From positions 1 to 64,000 of the forward strand of contig NW_026971731.1 of assembly GCF_963678635.1 (NCBI RefSeq): DNA of 64,000 bases, given 5' to 3'. The notes beneath the pieces were generated by a model, which ran no database searches, was not told the DNA's origin, and saw only the letters and a list, made by a program, of their open reading frames with translations. Shown in pieces: positions 22,179 through 33,753 of this stretch (position 1 is the stretch's first letter; each line of letters begins with the position of its first letter). The position numbers and the translations under genes are program-made. The DNA is from Symsagittifera roscoffensis. Its lineage: Eukaryota > Xenacoelomorpha > Acoela > Convolutidae.

Positions 22179-23366
22179 GTGATCGAAGCGGATGATGAAA
22201 CCTTACCTTATGCAGAGGAAGATTGGCAGGATCCCGAACAAACAGATGTTCCCAAAAATTTGGAACCAGATCTCCCGTTCACGATGCAGACTCGGCAAGG
22301 CGACGGGAGAAGACCTAGAAAGAAATACAACCTTTACGGTGACGACTTTGTAGTAGACAGAATGGATCTGAAAAAGATAGTGGAAGAAATGATGGGTCTA
22401 GAAAGCATAACAGTCTCACAAGACATCGACATAGTAGATGATCACGACCAGGAATGGATCGAGGACAAGTCGAAACCCGAAGTAGAATTCGACGAGAAGC
22501 AACTAAAGTTCTACGAAGAAGATCTCACAAATCTGCGAGTCTTGGAGTGGTTAAACGAGATGACATCAGACCCTAAAGAGACCAGTGTCACGATTCAAGA
22601 CGTAGATCGTGAAAGCGCGAAATACATCAAGACCGAACGAGATGATCCTTCCTGGGCTGCCCAGGAAGGACAACTACTCATTCCGGCCTCTAACCTCGAC
22701 TTGATATCCGGTATGCGATCGACGGTGACGTCGAAGGGTAATTTTGTCCGGGGAGTGGGGTTAAGACTCACCCACACTGAAAACCTGATAATAAAAAAAT
22801 TGAGAATAGCAAGAGAGACAGGAGATTTAGAAGCAGAAACAGGCGAAGAAGCTAAGAAACCTGACATAGGGAGGGTAGTTGAGTCATATTTTAACCTACC
22901 AAATGAGTATTCAAATAACATAATATTAACAGACAGTGAATCCATACCCACAAACAGAACATGCGCAATAGCAATCACAGCAGACATGAGTTTTAGGATA
23001 GCCTTAGCGGCAGATTTTAAGAGAGAATACAAAAACGTGGAATTCCTTTGGAAGCAACGACCGGGAGTAGGGGGCGTAGCAGCCTTACCTCCGGCGGCAT
23101 CCCAAATACCGGGAAAATACCTATGCTTCTTGGTGACAAGGGCGACGGAGAAGCAGCACGTGGACCCAGAGAACCTAGTCTTGTCCTTGACGAGGTTGAG
23201 AGACTTCCTCTTGGAAATGGACGTGAAGGAGCTCTCGCTTCCAGTGTATGATCCGAACAGAGGACGACTATATCCTAGGGAATTGTACGCACTTGTACAC
23301 GTGATACTCTCTGATACTAATATACAAATATATCTACATAAGAAATATTACTTAAGTATAAGCTGA
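22179..23366 (+). CDS. Pol C-terminal extension with a TARG1-like macro domain
   Basis: An uninterrupted 395-codon frame continuing from the integrase C-terminus (the listed start is only where the frame becomes clean). Residues 1-255 are acidic and unassigned. Residues about 258-390 (22,950-23,350) fit the macro-domain pattern of the OARD1/TARG1 group: an N-terminal AIAITADMSF.IALAADFK helix, then GGVAAL, YLCFLVTR, a helix beginning PENLVLSL, VKELSLP, a short loop and a last helix ending in SDTNIQIYLH. In TARG1 a Lys after the LVTK-like strand and an Asp in the GCGLD loop are catalytic. Here the first is Arg/Lys-rich (RATEK) and the loop is YDPNRGRL, so binding or hydrolysis of ADP-ribose is uncertain. 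It is the best preserved part of the element. Confidence 0.65.
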   Translation: MIEADDETLPYAEEDWQDPEQTDVPKNLEPDLPFTMQTRQGDGRRPRKKYNLYGDDFVVDRMDLKKIVEEMMGLESITVSQDIDIVDDHDQEWIEDKSKPEVEFDEKQLKFYEEDLTNLRVLEWLNEMTSDPKETSVTIQDVDRESAKYIKTERDDPSWAAQEGQLLIPASNLDLISGMRSTVTSKGNFVRGVGLRLTHTENLIIKKLRIARETGDLEAETGEEAKKPDIGRVVESYFNLPNEYSNNIILTDSESIPTNRTCAIAITADMSFRIALAADFKREYKNVEFLWKQRPGVGGVAALPPAASQIPGKYLCFLVTRATEKQHVDPENLVLSLTRLRDFLLEMDVKELSLPVYDPNRGRLYPRELYALVHVILSDTNIQIYLHKKYYLSIS

Positions 23367-23771
23367 GTGACGTGCAAGAGGGTGATAGGCTAAAGACTAA
23401 GTTATGTGTCGTGTGATATATGTGTTATGTGTTATGTTATTATGTTATGTGTTATGTTATTAAGATCTTGGGTAAGAAGGGGTTAGTGACCATGATTAAC
23501 TGAATGACTATCTTAGGAATAGATCCGAAGTTTGGACTGACCAATCTTAGGTCGAATTCCAAAATTTTAGAGACCGTTTGATTTTAATAAATTTTAGGAT
23601 AAATATCTTTTTATCTGAACTGTTTTTAAGCAAATTTTAACGATATGTTAAGATGAAACTGACAAGTGTGATATTTGCGACTTCCTTTCTAGATCCTGAT
23701 TGATCATTTAATTACTCACTTCAGTCAAAACCTTGGAATCGAATCGAATCAAATCAAATCTGAAGAGCAGT
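23367..23771 (+). other. Inter-cistron region of element 1
   Basis: No coding motif. Contains tandem TTATGTGTTATG-type units (23,410-23,460). The reading frame stops at 23366 and a new ATG starts at 23772, so ORF2 probably needs a spliced or internally initiated message. No convincing splice acceptor was identified by eye. Confidence 0.5.
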
Positions 23772-24575
23772 ATGGAGAATTTTAACATGGATGAATTGAT
23801 GGACCTGGCAGAGGCATATGTGGGACCGATGGTAGATGCGATCTATCGTCGGCTGATGTAACGAGACTTCGCTCTGGAGGAACCAGAGGTAGTCATGTTG
23901 CTGACCGCCCTGATCAACATCTTGGGGCATGACAACCGTGGTGATCGCCCCACGGAAATCCTGTTGATGGCAGCATATGGAGAAAGGGTAGTACTAGACC
24001 GCTCGAACATGAGAGTGATGAGGTGGAGAAACGGGGCTCTCTCAGGGAGTGAGTTGGTGAACGAACCTGGGTTGGGAAGTTCTAGGACTTATCAACCAGG
24101 TGAGATGCCTATGCACTCCAAGCCCAAACCTGGGCTGACGAGAATGCATCAGGAGATGAACAGCGAGGATGCCTCGTCTGGTTCACCACTGAGAGCAATG
24201 GTGCCACCAAAGAGGGCGAAAGTAGGACATAAGGTTCAGTCGGACCGAACCATGCAAGATCTGGATGAGATGAAGTATGAACTAGAAAGGACAAAAAAGG
24301 AGCTGGACGAGATGACTAAGACCATGCTCAGCACGGAGGAAGATCGGGACATGTGGAGAAGATTGTTCGAAGACTGCAACAAAAAGCAGGGTCAAGAAAT
24401 TGAGCGCTTGAGGCAGGACTACAAAGAGCGATCGGAACAAATGGCGTTGAATACCGCCGTAGAGAAGGCAATACCTGCAAGGAGTGATCCTCGTGGGCAG
24501 TCCCCGATGGAGCTCTTGACGCCTCGAGAAATGAGTCAAAAAACGGAGACACAGCTCCCGACAGCGACAGGTTGA
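23772..24575 (+). pseudogene. ORF2 N-terminal region: helical, NLS-like and coiled coil
   Basis: ATG at 23772 (MENFNMDELMDLAEAY). An in-frame TAA interrupts at 23859-23861 and the frame is open again to 24573. The N-terminal 100 residues are mostly helical by pattern. PPKRAKVGHK (about 24,210) resembles a nuclear localisation signal. Then comes a charged coiled coil (DLDEMKYELERTKKELDEM onward, about 24,260-24,450) including EDRDMW. The position corresponds to that of env in other elements, but there is no signal peptide or membrane segment. A TGA at 24573 and a frameshift before 24,773 separate it from the SGNH part. Function unknown. Confidence 0.6.
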
Positions 24576-24772
24576 GTAACAATCCCGGACCCTAGTGACA
24601 CCTTGGGTGATCCAGTCGTGGATCAAACGGTGAGGAAGCTAATAGAGACTGCTGGACGATTGGTCGCCAACAAGAATGCGCCAGGTTCCGGGGTGACTGC
24701 ACCCTATGGAGCGATCGGCGACACGGGAGGAGTACGACTCTACCAGACCGTGATCATTAGGGGATAAGTGAC

Positions 24773-26536
24773 GTGACGCCACTCACGGGGAGCTCGAAGG
24801 CCCCAGAGAGAAGAACACAGAAGATGCCAGCGAAGAAAGTGTCTCGCATAATAGGTTTACAAAAGAACAATCAATTGAATTATAATTTCACGGGAGTTCC
24901 GGAGACATATCCGAGAGCTTGCTTCAATCGTGTGACTTGCAGCCCGGCATTAAACCTGCAGGAACCACCACTGGGGACATCACATCTGATACTGGGAGAC
25001 AGCTTGGTCAGAGTACTATCGAGTTTGAGGACCTCGTGGGTCACCACAGTGATGGCCTTTGGAGGCGCGACGATAGCCCAGTTATATAGAATGGTGGAAC
25101 TGATGAATCCAGGGAGGATCCCCAATGTGAGGATCCTTGGTGGGATGAATGACATCTCCAGAGGTTCGGATGAGCAGGAGGCACTATGGGAATCAATGAT
25201 GGTGTGTTTGCTTACTACCCTCTAGCAGATATTCAATTGCGCGGTACTGACCGTTTGCACTGTGCCAATGAGCACGAGGAGCTTGACAATAGCAGGGAGA
25301 AGGCACAACGAAGGATTCTTCAGGTGGAAAAACATCTTGAGGAATCTCGTAAGTCGGAGTGCCGGAAGACTGATCCTCATGGACATCGAACATGAGTTGA
25401 GAGCCATGGATCAGGCCAGGCTGACCACGAACGGCATCCATTTCGATAGTATAAAAGGACAGGCTTGGCTGAACAGAGTCTTCCAGGAACAATTGGATGA
25501 GCTGGAGGTGGAACTTTTCGACACGGGAATGCTGAGGGACGAAGGAGCATCGAGCGAAACGGTGATTACCACCATTGTGCCCCCTAACCTGGAAACACGC
25601 TTGGGTACGGTCCCGGCCGTCACGAATTATAGACAACAGAGCTCCAGCGAACCAGGTCAAATGACAGATGTTCAAGACCGATTGGGAGAAGCACCGGTGA
25701 GGAAGACCATTCATCCTCGGAGAAGACTAGGACCTGTTAACCCAATCGAGGAGGCAACCAGCACGTCTAGATCAGACACGAGGTCGGAGACGACAAGTAC
25801 CAGTCGGGAGGAGAGACGCCCGAGCAGAGGCTCATTGATGTGGTCAAGGCCTATACCAGCTCCCTGGCATGTATATAAAGACGAGCTAATGAAGCTGGAT
25901 CTCCAGAGGGTCAGCTTCATCGAAGTTGCAAGGAGGATGCTAAATGGAGCGAGGCTGTCCGTCAGCAGGTTATACTCGAAAATGGGCGTAGACTGGTTGA
26001 TAGCCGCGAGCGTAAACTTCAGTTCCACGACGGCCTTGAGATTTGCTGACCTAGAGGGACTGCCCTCTAATAACACGATGGGACCAGTGAATGCAAGACC
26101 ACTGCAGGATCTGAGGTTGAACCATGATGAGGGGAATCGAGAAGAAAGACCAGTAAGATTTCTGACGACGAAAGCGCCGATCGGACAACATGTGAAGATG
26201 TTCAGGCAAGTGACGGCACCCCCTGGTCATGTGAAGGAAAGAATATACCCAAAACTAGTGAATCAGGATGGTGATGTCCAAAGATACGGCGGATTGAAAG
26301 CAAAAAAGAAAGATAAGACCATCTTCGCCGCCTATGACAAAGTAGAAATAAGGAAGGCCAAGATCATAATTGTAGCGAATTCAGTTCGTGCATACTTCCA
26401 AGTCTCTGTTTTGGCCGGACGTCATAATGTTGGCAGCGGTCGATCTGGACCTACTGCAGGCGATATCTATGGCTATAGGGGTACAAAGACAGACGGATAT
26501 GAACCCAATCACGATCATGTTTGCTGGCATCAATGA
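24773..26536 (+). pseudogene. ORF2 SGNH/GDSL hydrolase domain plus C-terminal region
   Basis: All four SGNH blocks occur in order: LILGDSLVR (block I, catalytic Ser at 25,001-25,003), FGGATIAQL (block II Gly, about 25,060), ILGGMNDISRG (block III G-x-N-D, about 25,140), and TTNGIHFDS (block V, His at 25,439-25,441). In block V the usual DGxH reads NGIH, so the Asp of the dyad is replaced by Asn. An in-frame TAG at 25223-25225 splits blocks III and V; the frame is open on both sides. SGNH enzymes are Ser esterases or acetylhydrolases; esterase-like domains are known in ORF1 of some non-LTR elements. After 25,500 the protein is acidic and Thr/Ser/Arg-rich and then unassigned to 26,536. Function in the element unknown. 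Confidence 0.75.
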
Positions 26537-26936
26537 CCATCTACACAGTAGAGGTTTTCTGAGCCGACTCAGAGATCCTACAACGGCAGAGTGTACACTG
26601 GTGAATATCAACTGGACATTGGAGCAGGAGCTTTCAAGGGATGCATTGACCACCGCTTTGAAAAGAATTTCCAGGACAAGTGAACGTAGTGGAAAGGAGA
26701 AGGCAGAGATGTTGAAGGAAGATTTGGAGAGAAATGTGACGTTGTGTCTCCACAACAGCTTCTGCAGGAACAGAGAATCTAACGTGGATCACCCACCTTG
26801 TTGCAAACAGAGGGTAGAAGAGCAGAAGTGTTGGAGGACTGCTTCCAATAGCGTCAGAATAGCCAACGATGTGTTGCAAGACACAGAAACTGAAAGTGCA
26901 GTGTCAGTATCACAGGAGGAAGAGATGGAACATTGA
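26388..26936 (+). pseudogene. ORF2 C-terminal segment with a second G-x-N-D motif
   Basis: A frame overlapping the previous one by a shift near 26,390. It starts TSKSLFWPDVIMLAAVDLD and contains ITIMFAGINDHLHSRG, whose hydrophobic strand plus G-I-N-D resembles block III of SGNH hydrolases, just as in the first domain. No GDS block is evident before it, so a full second domain is not shown. The last 100 residues are charged with several Cys and end EEEMEH. The 3' part (from 26,444) is copied at 31,509-32,001. Confidence 0.55.
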
Positions 26937-27768
26937 CAAATGGTCGAGAAAACAAGAGGCAAAAAGAAAGAAAGTTAGAAGAATTTAGAAGTTTTAGAAA
27001 TTCTAAACAAAAAAAAGGAAAAACAAAGAAGTGATGGAAAGAAGAAATTGAAACTCAGAATTGTTTTATGTGTGTGAAAAAACTCAAGTGAGAAACCAAG
27101 CAACCAAGTTGTAATTGAAAACTGAAACATTTAGTTGAGTTTTGAACATTGAAGAATTTGTTGCATTTATAAATTTGCATTTGATTTTTAGTTAAGTGGC
27201 TTTAGAGATACTTATTATTTATTTAGAAAGGCTTGAGTGAAGAGTATATTTAAATATTCCAGCCTGCATGATTGTTTTTATTCAACTAGGAAGACTGATC
27301 ACCTTGTGGTGACATGAAAGACTTGGATAATCTCTTGAAGAGGGAGATTGTTACATTGTTCTTTCTAACCACAGAGTTTCTTAGTTTTAAAATTCACGAC
27401 AATAACAAGCAAGATTTCCGAAGGGAAGGAGCACAGTAGGATAATTTTTGCTTGTTCGTTGGCAGGACTGTCCTGCTATTCAACATCTTTTAAATCTAGG
27501 AGAAAAAGTTTTTAATCAGGACATTGACATTGGAAGTCGAAAAAGATTTCTTTTTATCCTAGGTCATATCCTCAATATGCAGAATAATAAAAGAATTTGA
27601 AGGCTATACTGACGTAGTATGATGCCATTTATATTCTGCAGTGAGTCGATATGACGCGGATAAAAGTAATTTCGGGCAATTTGTAAATTCTGTTCGATGA
27701 CACTGTGCCAATTTTACGAACATTGCGAGATTCAATGAGGACATTGACCGGACTGTCTGGTGAGTAAA
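26937..27768 (+). other. 3' untranslated region of element 1
   Basis: No coding motif. It begins with a purine-rich stretch (26,940-27,060). Just before the right LTR the sequence is GTCTGGTGAGTAAA (GTCCGGGGAGTAAA in the copy at 32,820), a weak candidate for the polypurine tract. Confidence 0.5.
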
Positions 27769-28688
27769 TGACATTCGACCAGAATGTGTCAAAATGCAGA
27801 TTCTGTAGTCTCGGAGTTTTTAGCAGCGAGCCTTCCGAGTTACTGATTTTGAAGGATTAACGACGTTATTGGAACGATTAGTAACGGTGAAGGTCAAGAT
27901 GTTCTGGTATTTTGAAATTTTAAAAATTCGAAGTATGACCTCTCATATTTCTGAGAAACGTCAGAAACGGCCATTTTGGCAAGAAGTCGAAGAAAAACAG
28001 AACAACTTTCGTTGCGATAGCGATAACAACGGTGATTGTTATTGAAAAACATCAACGAATTGCAGAAGTAGCAGAGACCGCTCCGAGTTGCAACTATTGT
28101 GTCGCTACAAGAGTTGCAAGGCAGTTGCGAACAACGGTGATGGTTAGATACCAGCCTTCCGTGTTACAGAGAAATCAAGCTTAACGTGCTTGATTCAGTG
28201 AATTCGAGAATCCGGAGGGGCTTCGGGACTGAAACTTTTTAACTTATATGAACTTTTAGCTTCTCTGTCATGTCCTGAGTTGAATTTAATTCACATCTGA
28301 ATTCATTTTGCTAGGATGAGAAGCTAGGAGTTAGGGGGAAAGGATTGATCCATCTTCGATGGAGATGATGATTTTTTTCTACTGAACAAAAACAAAAATA
28401 GTCCAATAAATAGTACTAGCCCTGTTTTTAGGAGTGACCTCGTGGCCTGGGGGTACTGAGACCCAGCCGAGAGCTCACTATTCCTGCATGTAATCTAGTT
28501 AATTTGAGTGTTTTGACCGAAGCCGAAAGCAGTAACGTTTTTGTCGACCCGATGTTAGAAAGACCACCAAAAGAACTGGCTTGGTAGAGACGGTTAAAAG
28601 CATGTAAAGCTCTGTTCAGACGTTGGCCAGTCGTCTTAGGACTTAGTTTTATTTTCCAACTATAAGGATCTTCCGGGCGAATGTTACA
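27769..28688 (+). repeat. Right (3') LTR of element 1
   Basis: 920 bp with the same ends as the left LTR. AATAAA at 28405-28410. Followed by TACTC, the right target-site copy. Confidence 0.9.
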
Positions 28689-28693
28689 TACTC

Positions 28694-31508
28694 AACTATT
28701 GTGACCCTTAATTTACTAACCCAAAAATGCCTCCGGAACCAGTGTGAAAGGCCACCAATCCAAGAACTCAAACAAAGTGACTTTTTATCTACTATCCTAG
28801 TACTACATCAGGAACTCGCGTAGCACTCCACTGTTGACACACTCAGTTCACCATCCCTAAACTGGCTCAAGAACTAGTGTAAAACGTTCCCAAATCCAAA
28901 TTTCACCAAACCTTGTCTGAATTTCTGTGAAATTTCTTGTTTTTTTCTCAATCAACTGAAATTTATTCAAAATCAGCTGGTATCTTTTAGCAGATTATGG
29001 TTGAAAAAAAACTACTCTTTTTGAAAACTCTAATTTCAAAATCTGTTGTACAATCTCAAAAAATTGAGAAAACTTTAAAAATTGACAAAACTGTGTTCCA
29101 ATAACTTCCGAGCTTACAGAAACTGAATCTATTTTAATTCACCCATCAGGTGCGGTCAGATGACTTACCTCAACTCGAGTTTAGAAGTGTTCGAACAGGT
29201 CACGTTCCATTTCTTTTTTTTTTGAGTCTGTATGGTGGTCTGTCTTAGATCCTGGTTCGTTTATTGTATTGTAATAGACGATGTCGATTGTATTCTTACA
29301 GTAATGACATCCCCTTTTTTCACAACTTTAACCACACTCTTTATCCGAATGAAACCCTCTATCTAACAAACCCCAAACCTAGCCCACCACTTAAGCTAAA
29401 AAAGACTGTAAGTACGATGACTGCTAAATATTTCAAAATGACACCCGTAGAACCTGTTTCCAAGCTCTGCTCAAGGAAAAACGTTTCCTCAAAACTGTGG
29501 ATTACCGCTTCTTCACTTTTATTTTTTATCTCCTATAGTAAAAAACTGTTTTTGAAGACACCTGTTTGACCGAACAGCACACCCCGGTGATCCCTATTCG
29601 TCGGTGCGCTGCGCTAGTCACGCCTTTGGTAGTTTCTTCTCAGTAGCGTCCTCTCTTGTTTCTCAGGTCCCACTCCTAGGAGCCAGTTTGCTGTCAATCT
29701 GGTTACCTCTTCCAGTGAAGTCTCCCAGTGGCTCTCCAAGGTTACCAGGCTATCTGAAAAAAACCTCTCAACGTCCCAAACTCAAACTCATTCAAAAAGA
29801 TATCACCTTACAGACAGAAGGTGGACACGTTCCAGTTGAGTTATACCACCGTACTCTAGAATGACCATGTATCCGGAGCTGATTCGAATATGTTCGAACC
29901 CGTAGTCTTGATTCGTAAAACACCCAGAAGCGCCAACAAAACACTATGTAACAAATGTCTAATTATGTCACATATGAGGTTAGGATAAACAGCCCTATAA
30001 ACAGCGGCTCACAGGTCAGGGACACTGTCTCTTGTGCTTTTATACCTAATGCAATCGCAGACAATTCGGCTCGCGTAAGACATGAGACTAAAAAAATCGT
30101 GTTAATGCGTAAAGGCCACTATCAAACTCATGCTTCACTCTAGAAATAATAACTTCCCCAGGTCTAGGTCCCAAAATACCTAAAACACGCGAACGCCATT
30201 GAAAAAAGGAGTGGAAGCATAAGTGTAACGTTAGTTTTTATTAGACAGTGGACCTTTGATTTAATTCAGATGGATCAACCTAAATCTCGCTTTATCTCAG
30301 CATAATCACTTGCCAAATCAAAATACAGAGGAATTCACGTTTTTTTCTGGAAGATTAAGGCATGAGTAAAATAAAATTTGTTCTCCTGTAGAACAAACTG
30401 TAGAATACAATCCTCCTTCTGTAGAAACATATTGTTAAGTCTTACCTTTCCAGAGTTTGAAAAAAATCTTAGTTCCTCTGTCTTTTGCTTTGGCATTCTT
30501 TTTGACAACACAGATAGGTGCAATTTAGGTTGCTTCTAAGTTAATAAAGTAAATATCTGGAAATGGTTGAATGATGATAGATATCACTTGTAACTTTTTT
30601 TAAAATAAAACAATTTTCTAAATGTAGGTTTGGTAATTTTTCTTAATTATTTTCAGTTCTTTGCCACCTTTTCCTCGGAAAGTTCTTGAAGATCTCCATT
30701 TAACATGTTTAGTATTTACTCACTAAGAAATTGAATGAAACCTTTGGGACATTTTAGTTGATTTAGTTATAAAGTCTGAGAAAAAATTTTCAAAATATTT
30801 GAAGAAAAAAGAGGTGTCGTGTACACATCGTTAAAAAATCTTTTCTGCATAATCTGGATTTTAAAAATCTCTCGGAGATGAACCACTATTAGAGCCATAT
30901 CAAGGTAAGTATTTTTCTTATGCTTAAATCAATAAGTAAAAGAATGTAAGGAACTGATGATGCATTATTACCCTTCATTCTATTAAACATCTAGACACAA
31001 TTGTTAACTTTTTGTTTTGATTTGTAAAATACCACTGGAAAGAATGAACAAGGCCATGTGTCTGTTTTGTACCATACATTTCTTTCCAACTTAATTTGAG
31101 AAAAAAAACTGTGTTCAACTTATTTTGTATTTGGATCACGTGTCTTCCAGCAGTGAAATTTCCTACAAAAGGTTTGAAGTGTGATATTTCTTCACAAAAG
31201 TCATCAAATTTAAATAGTTTTTTTAGTTCCGTTATTGAAAAGAACCTCGACAAATCATTATGCTTTAATAAGATTTTTCAGATCCAAATGGACCAATCAT
31301 TTTACGGAATCAAAAAATTTGCTAAGTAAACTATAAAATTCTTCACATGTTGTGGTCAGATTTAATCAAACGATTGCACATACTAGCATCAGAAATGTAA
31401 CAAAAATGTTGGTACAGAAAAACTAGAAAATATCTTTTACATGTACGTCCAAACAAATTCCATGATTTTTTCATGAATTTCTGTACGGTAAACAAACTTT
31501 CCTAAAAG
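28694..31508. other. Flank of element 1, no gene recognised
   Basis: Starts with a few degenerate units of the target minisatellite, then about 2.6 kb of unassigned AT-rich sequence. Open frames of 60-100 codons occur (29,264-29,569; 29,604-29,864; 29,955-30,143) but show no domain, and their frames break differently in the duplicate copies. Confidence 0.5.
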
Positions 31509-31533
31509 TCTGGACCTACTGCAGGCGATATCT

Positions 31534-32001
31534 ATGGCTATAAGGGTACAAAGACAGACGGATATGAACCCAATCACGATCATGTTTGCTGGCATCAATG
31601 ACCATCTACACAGTAGAGGTTTTCTGAGCCGACTCAGAGATCCTACAACGGCAGAGTGTACACTGGTGAATATCAACTGGACATTGGAGCAGGAGCTTTC
31701 AAGGGATGCATTGACCACCGCTTTGAAAAGAATTTCCAGGACAAGTGAACGTAGTGGAAAGGAGAAGGCAGAGATGTTGAAGGAAGATTTGGAGAGAAAT
31801 GTGACGTTGTGTCTCCACAACAGCTTCTGCAGGAACAGAGAATCTAACGTGGATCACCCACCTTGTTGCAAACAGAGGGTAGAAGAGCAGAAGTGTTGGA
31901 GGACTGCTTCCAATAGCGTCAGAATAGCCAACGATGTGTTGCAAGACACAGAAACTGAAAGTGCATTGTCAGTATCACAGGAGGAAGAGATGGAACATTG
32001 A
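31534..32001 (+). pseudogene. Duplicated ORF2 C-terminal fragment
   Basis: A 155-codon copy of the element 1 ORF2 tail (26,469-26,936) with FAGINDHLHSRG and the EEEMEH end. It has no upstream ORF2 and is a passenger of the segmental duplication. Confidence 0.85.
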
Positions 32002-32833
32002 CAAATGGTCGAGAAAACAAGAGGCAAAAAGAAAGAAAGTTAGAAGAATTTAGAAGTTTTAGAAATTCTAAACAAAAAAAAGGAAAAACAAAGAAGTGAT
32101 GGAAAGAAGAAATTGAAACTCAGAATTGTTTTATGTGTGTGAAAAAACTCAAGTGAGAAACCAAGCAACCAAGTTGTAATTGAAAACTGAAACATTTAGT
32201 TGAGTTTTGAACATTGAAGAATTTGTTGCATTTATAAATTTGCATTTGATTTTTAGTTAAGTGGCTTTAGAGATACTTATTATTTATTTAGAAAGGCTTG
32301 AGTGAAGAGTATATTTAAATATTCCAGCCTGCATGATTGTTTTTATTCAACTAGGAAGACTGATCACCTTGTGGTGACATGAAAGACTTGGATAATCTCT
32401 TGAAGAGGGAGATTGTTACATTGTTCTTTCTAACCACAGAGTTTCTTAGTTTTAATATTCACGACAATAGCAAGCAAGATTTCTGAAGGGAAGGAGCACA
32501 GTAGGATGATTTTTGCTTGTTCGTTGGCAGGACTGTCCTGCTATTCAACATCTTTTAAATCTAGCAGAAAAAGTTTTTAATCAGGACATTGACATTGGAA
32601 GTCGAAAAAGATTTCTTTTTATCCTAGGTCATATCCTCAATATGCAGATTAATAAAAGAATTTGAAGGCTATACTGACGTAGTATGATGCCATTTATATT
32701 CTGCAGTGAGTCGATATGACGCGGATAAAAGTAATTTCGGGCAATTTGTAAATTCTGTTCGATGACACTGTGCCAATTTTACGAACATTGCGAGATTCAA
32801 TGAGGACATTGACCGGACTGTCCGGGGAGTAAA

Positions 32834-33753
32834 TGACATTCGACCAGAATGTGTCAAAATGCAGATTCTGCAGTCTCGGAGTTTTTAGCAGCGAGCCTTC
32901 CGAGTTACTGATTTTGAAGGATTAACGACGTTATTGGAACGATTAGTAACGGTGAAGGTCAAGATATTCTGGTATTTTGAAATTTTAAAAATTCGAAGTA
33001 TGACCTCTCATATTTCTGAGAAACGTCAGAAACGGCCATTTTGGCAAGAAGTCGAAGCAAAACAGAACAACTTTCGTTGCGATAGCGATAGCAACGGTGA
33101 TTGTTATTGAAAAACATCAACGAATTGCAGAAGTAGCAGAGACCGCTCCGAGTTGCAACTATTGTGTCGCTACAAGAGTTGCAAGGCAGTTGCGAACAAC
33201 GGTGATGGTTAGATACCAGCCTTCCGTGTTACAGAGAAATCAAGCTTAACGTGCTTGATTCAGTAAATTCGAGAATCCGGAGGGGTTTCGGGACTGAAAC
33301 TTTTTAACTTATATGAACTTTTAGCTTCCCTGTCATGTCCTGAGTTGAATTTAATTAACATCTGAATTCATTTTGCTAGGATGAGAAGCTAGGAGTTAGG
33401 GGGAAAGGATTGATCCATCTTCGATGGAGATGATGATTTTTTTCTACTGAACAAAAACAAAAATAGTCCAATAAATAGTACTAGCCCTGTTTTTAGGAGT
33501 GACCTCGTGGCCTGGGGGTACTGAGACCCAGCCGAGAGCTCACTATTCCTGCATGTAATCTAGTTAATTTGAGTGTTTTGACCGAAGCCGAAAGCAGTAA
33601 CGTTTTTGTCGACCCGATGTTAGAAAGGCCACCAAAAGAACTGGCTTGGTAGAGACGGTTAAAAGCATGTAAAGCTCTGTTCAGACGTTGGCCAGTCGTC
33701 TTAGGACTTAGTTTTATTTTCCAACTATAAGGATCTTCCGGGCGAATGTTACA
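32834..33753 (+). repeat. LTR copy in unit B
   Basis: 920 bp, same length as the right LTR of element 1, followed by the same TACTC and flank. It is a duplicate, not an independent insertion. Confidence 0.9.

Larger units (their letters stand above)
9874..28688 (+). mobile_element. Element 1: 18.8-kb Ty3/gypsy LTR element with macro and SGNH domains
   Basis: LTRs 9874-10795 and 27769-28688 both start TGACATTCGACC and end CGAATGTTACA, so the termini are inverted TG/CA. Flanks share TACT plus one base. Between them, on the plus strand: leader with motif array, gag, protease, RT, RNase H, linker, integrase, macro-like domain, then a second cistron with an SGNH hydrolase domain. In an eye alignment of the first half of the LTRs I counted about 25 differences in about 460 bp, so the insertion is old. 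Many frameshifts and stops make it non-autonomous today. No clear primer-binding site was found right after the left LTR (TAGATGTTTTTATAGCGC). Confidence 0.9.
26444..31508. repeat. Segmental duplication unit A (5,065 bp)
   Basis: From TCTGGACCTACTGCAGGCG in ORF2 of element 1, through the right LTR and 2.8 kb of flank. All of it reappears at a constant offset of 5,065 bp from 31,509 (for example ORF2 stop 26,936 and 32,001; LTR start 27,769 and 32,834). Sequence difference is about 1 percent by eye, so the duplication is much younger than the element insertion. Confidence 0.95.

Noticed and set aside
29264-30143. Short open frames in the flank, repeated in units B and C
   Set aside because: No domain, non-ATG starts in part, and the joined 199-codon frame exists in one copy only; single-base differences break it in the others.
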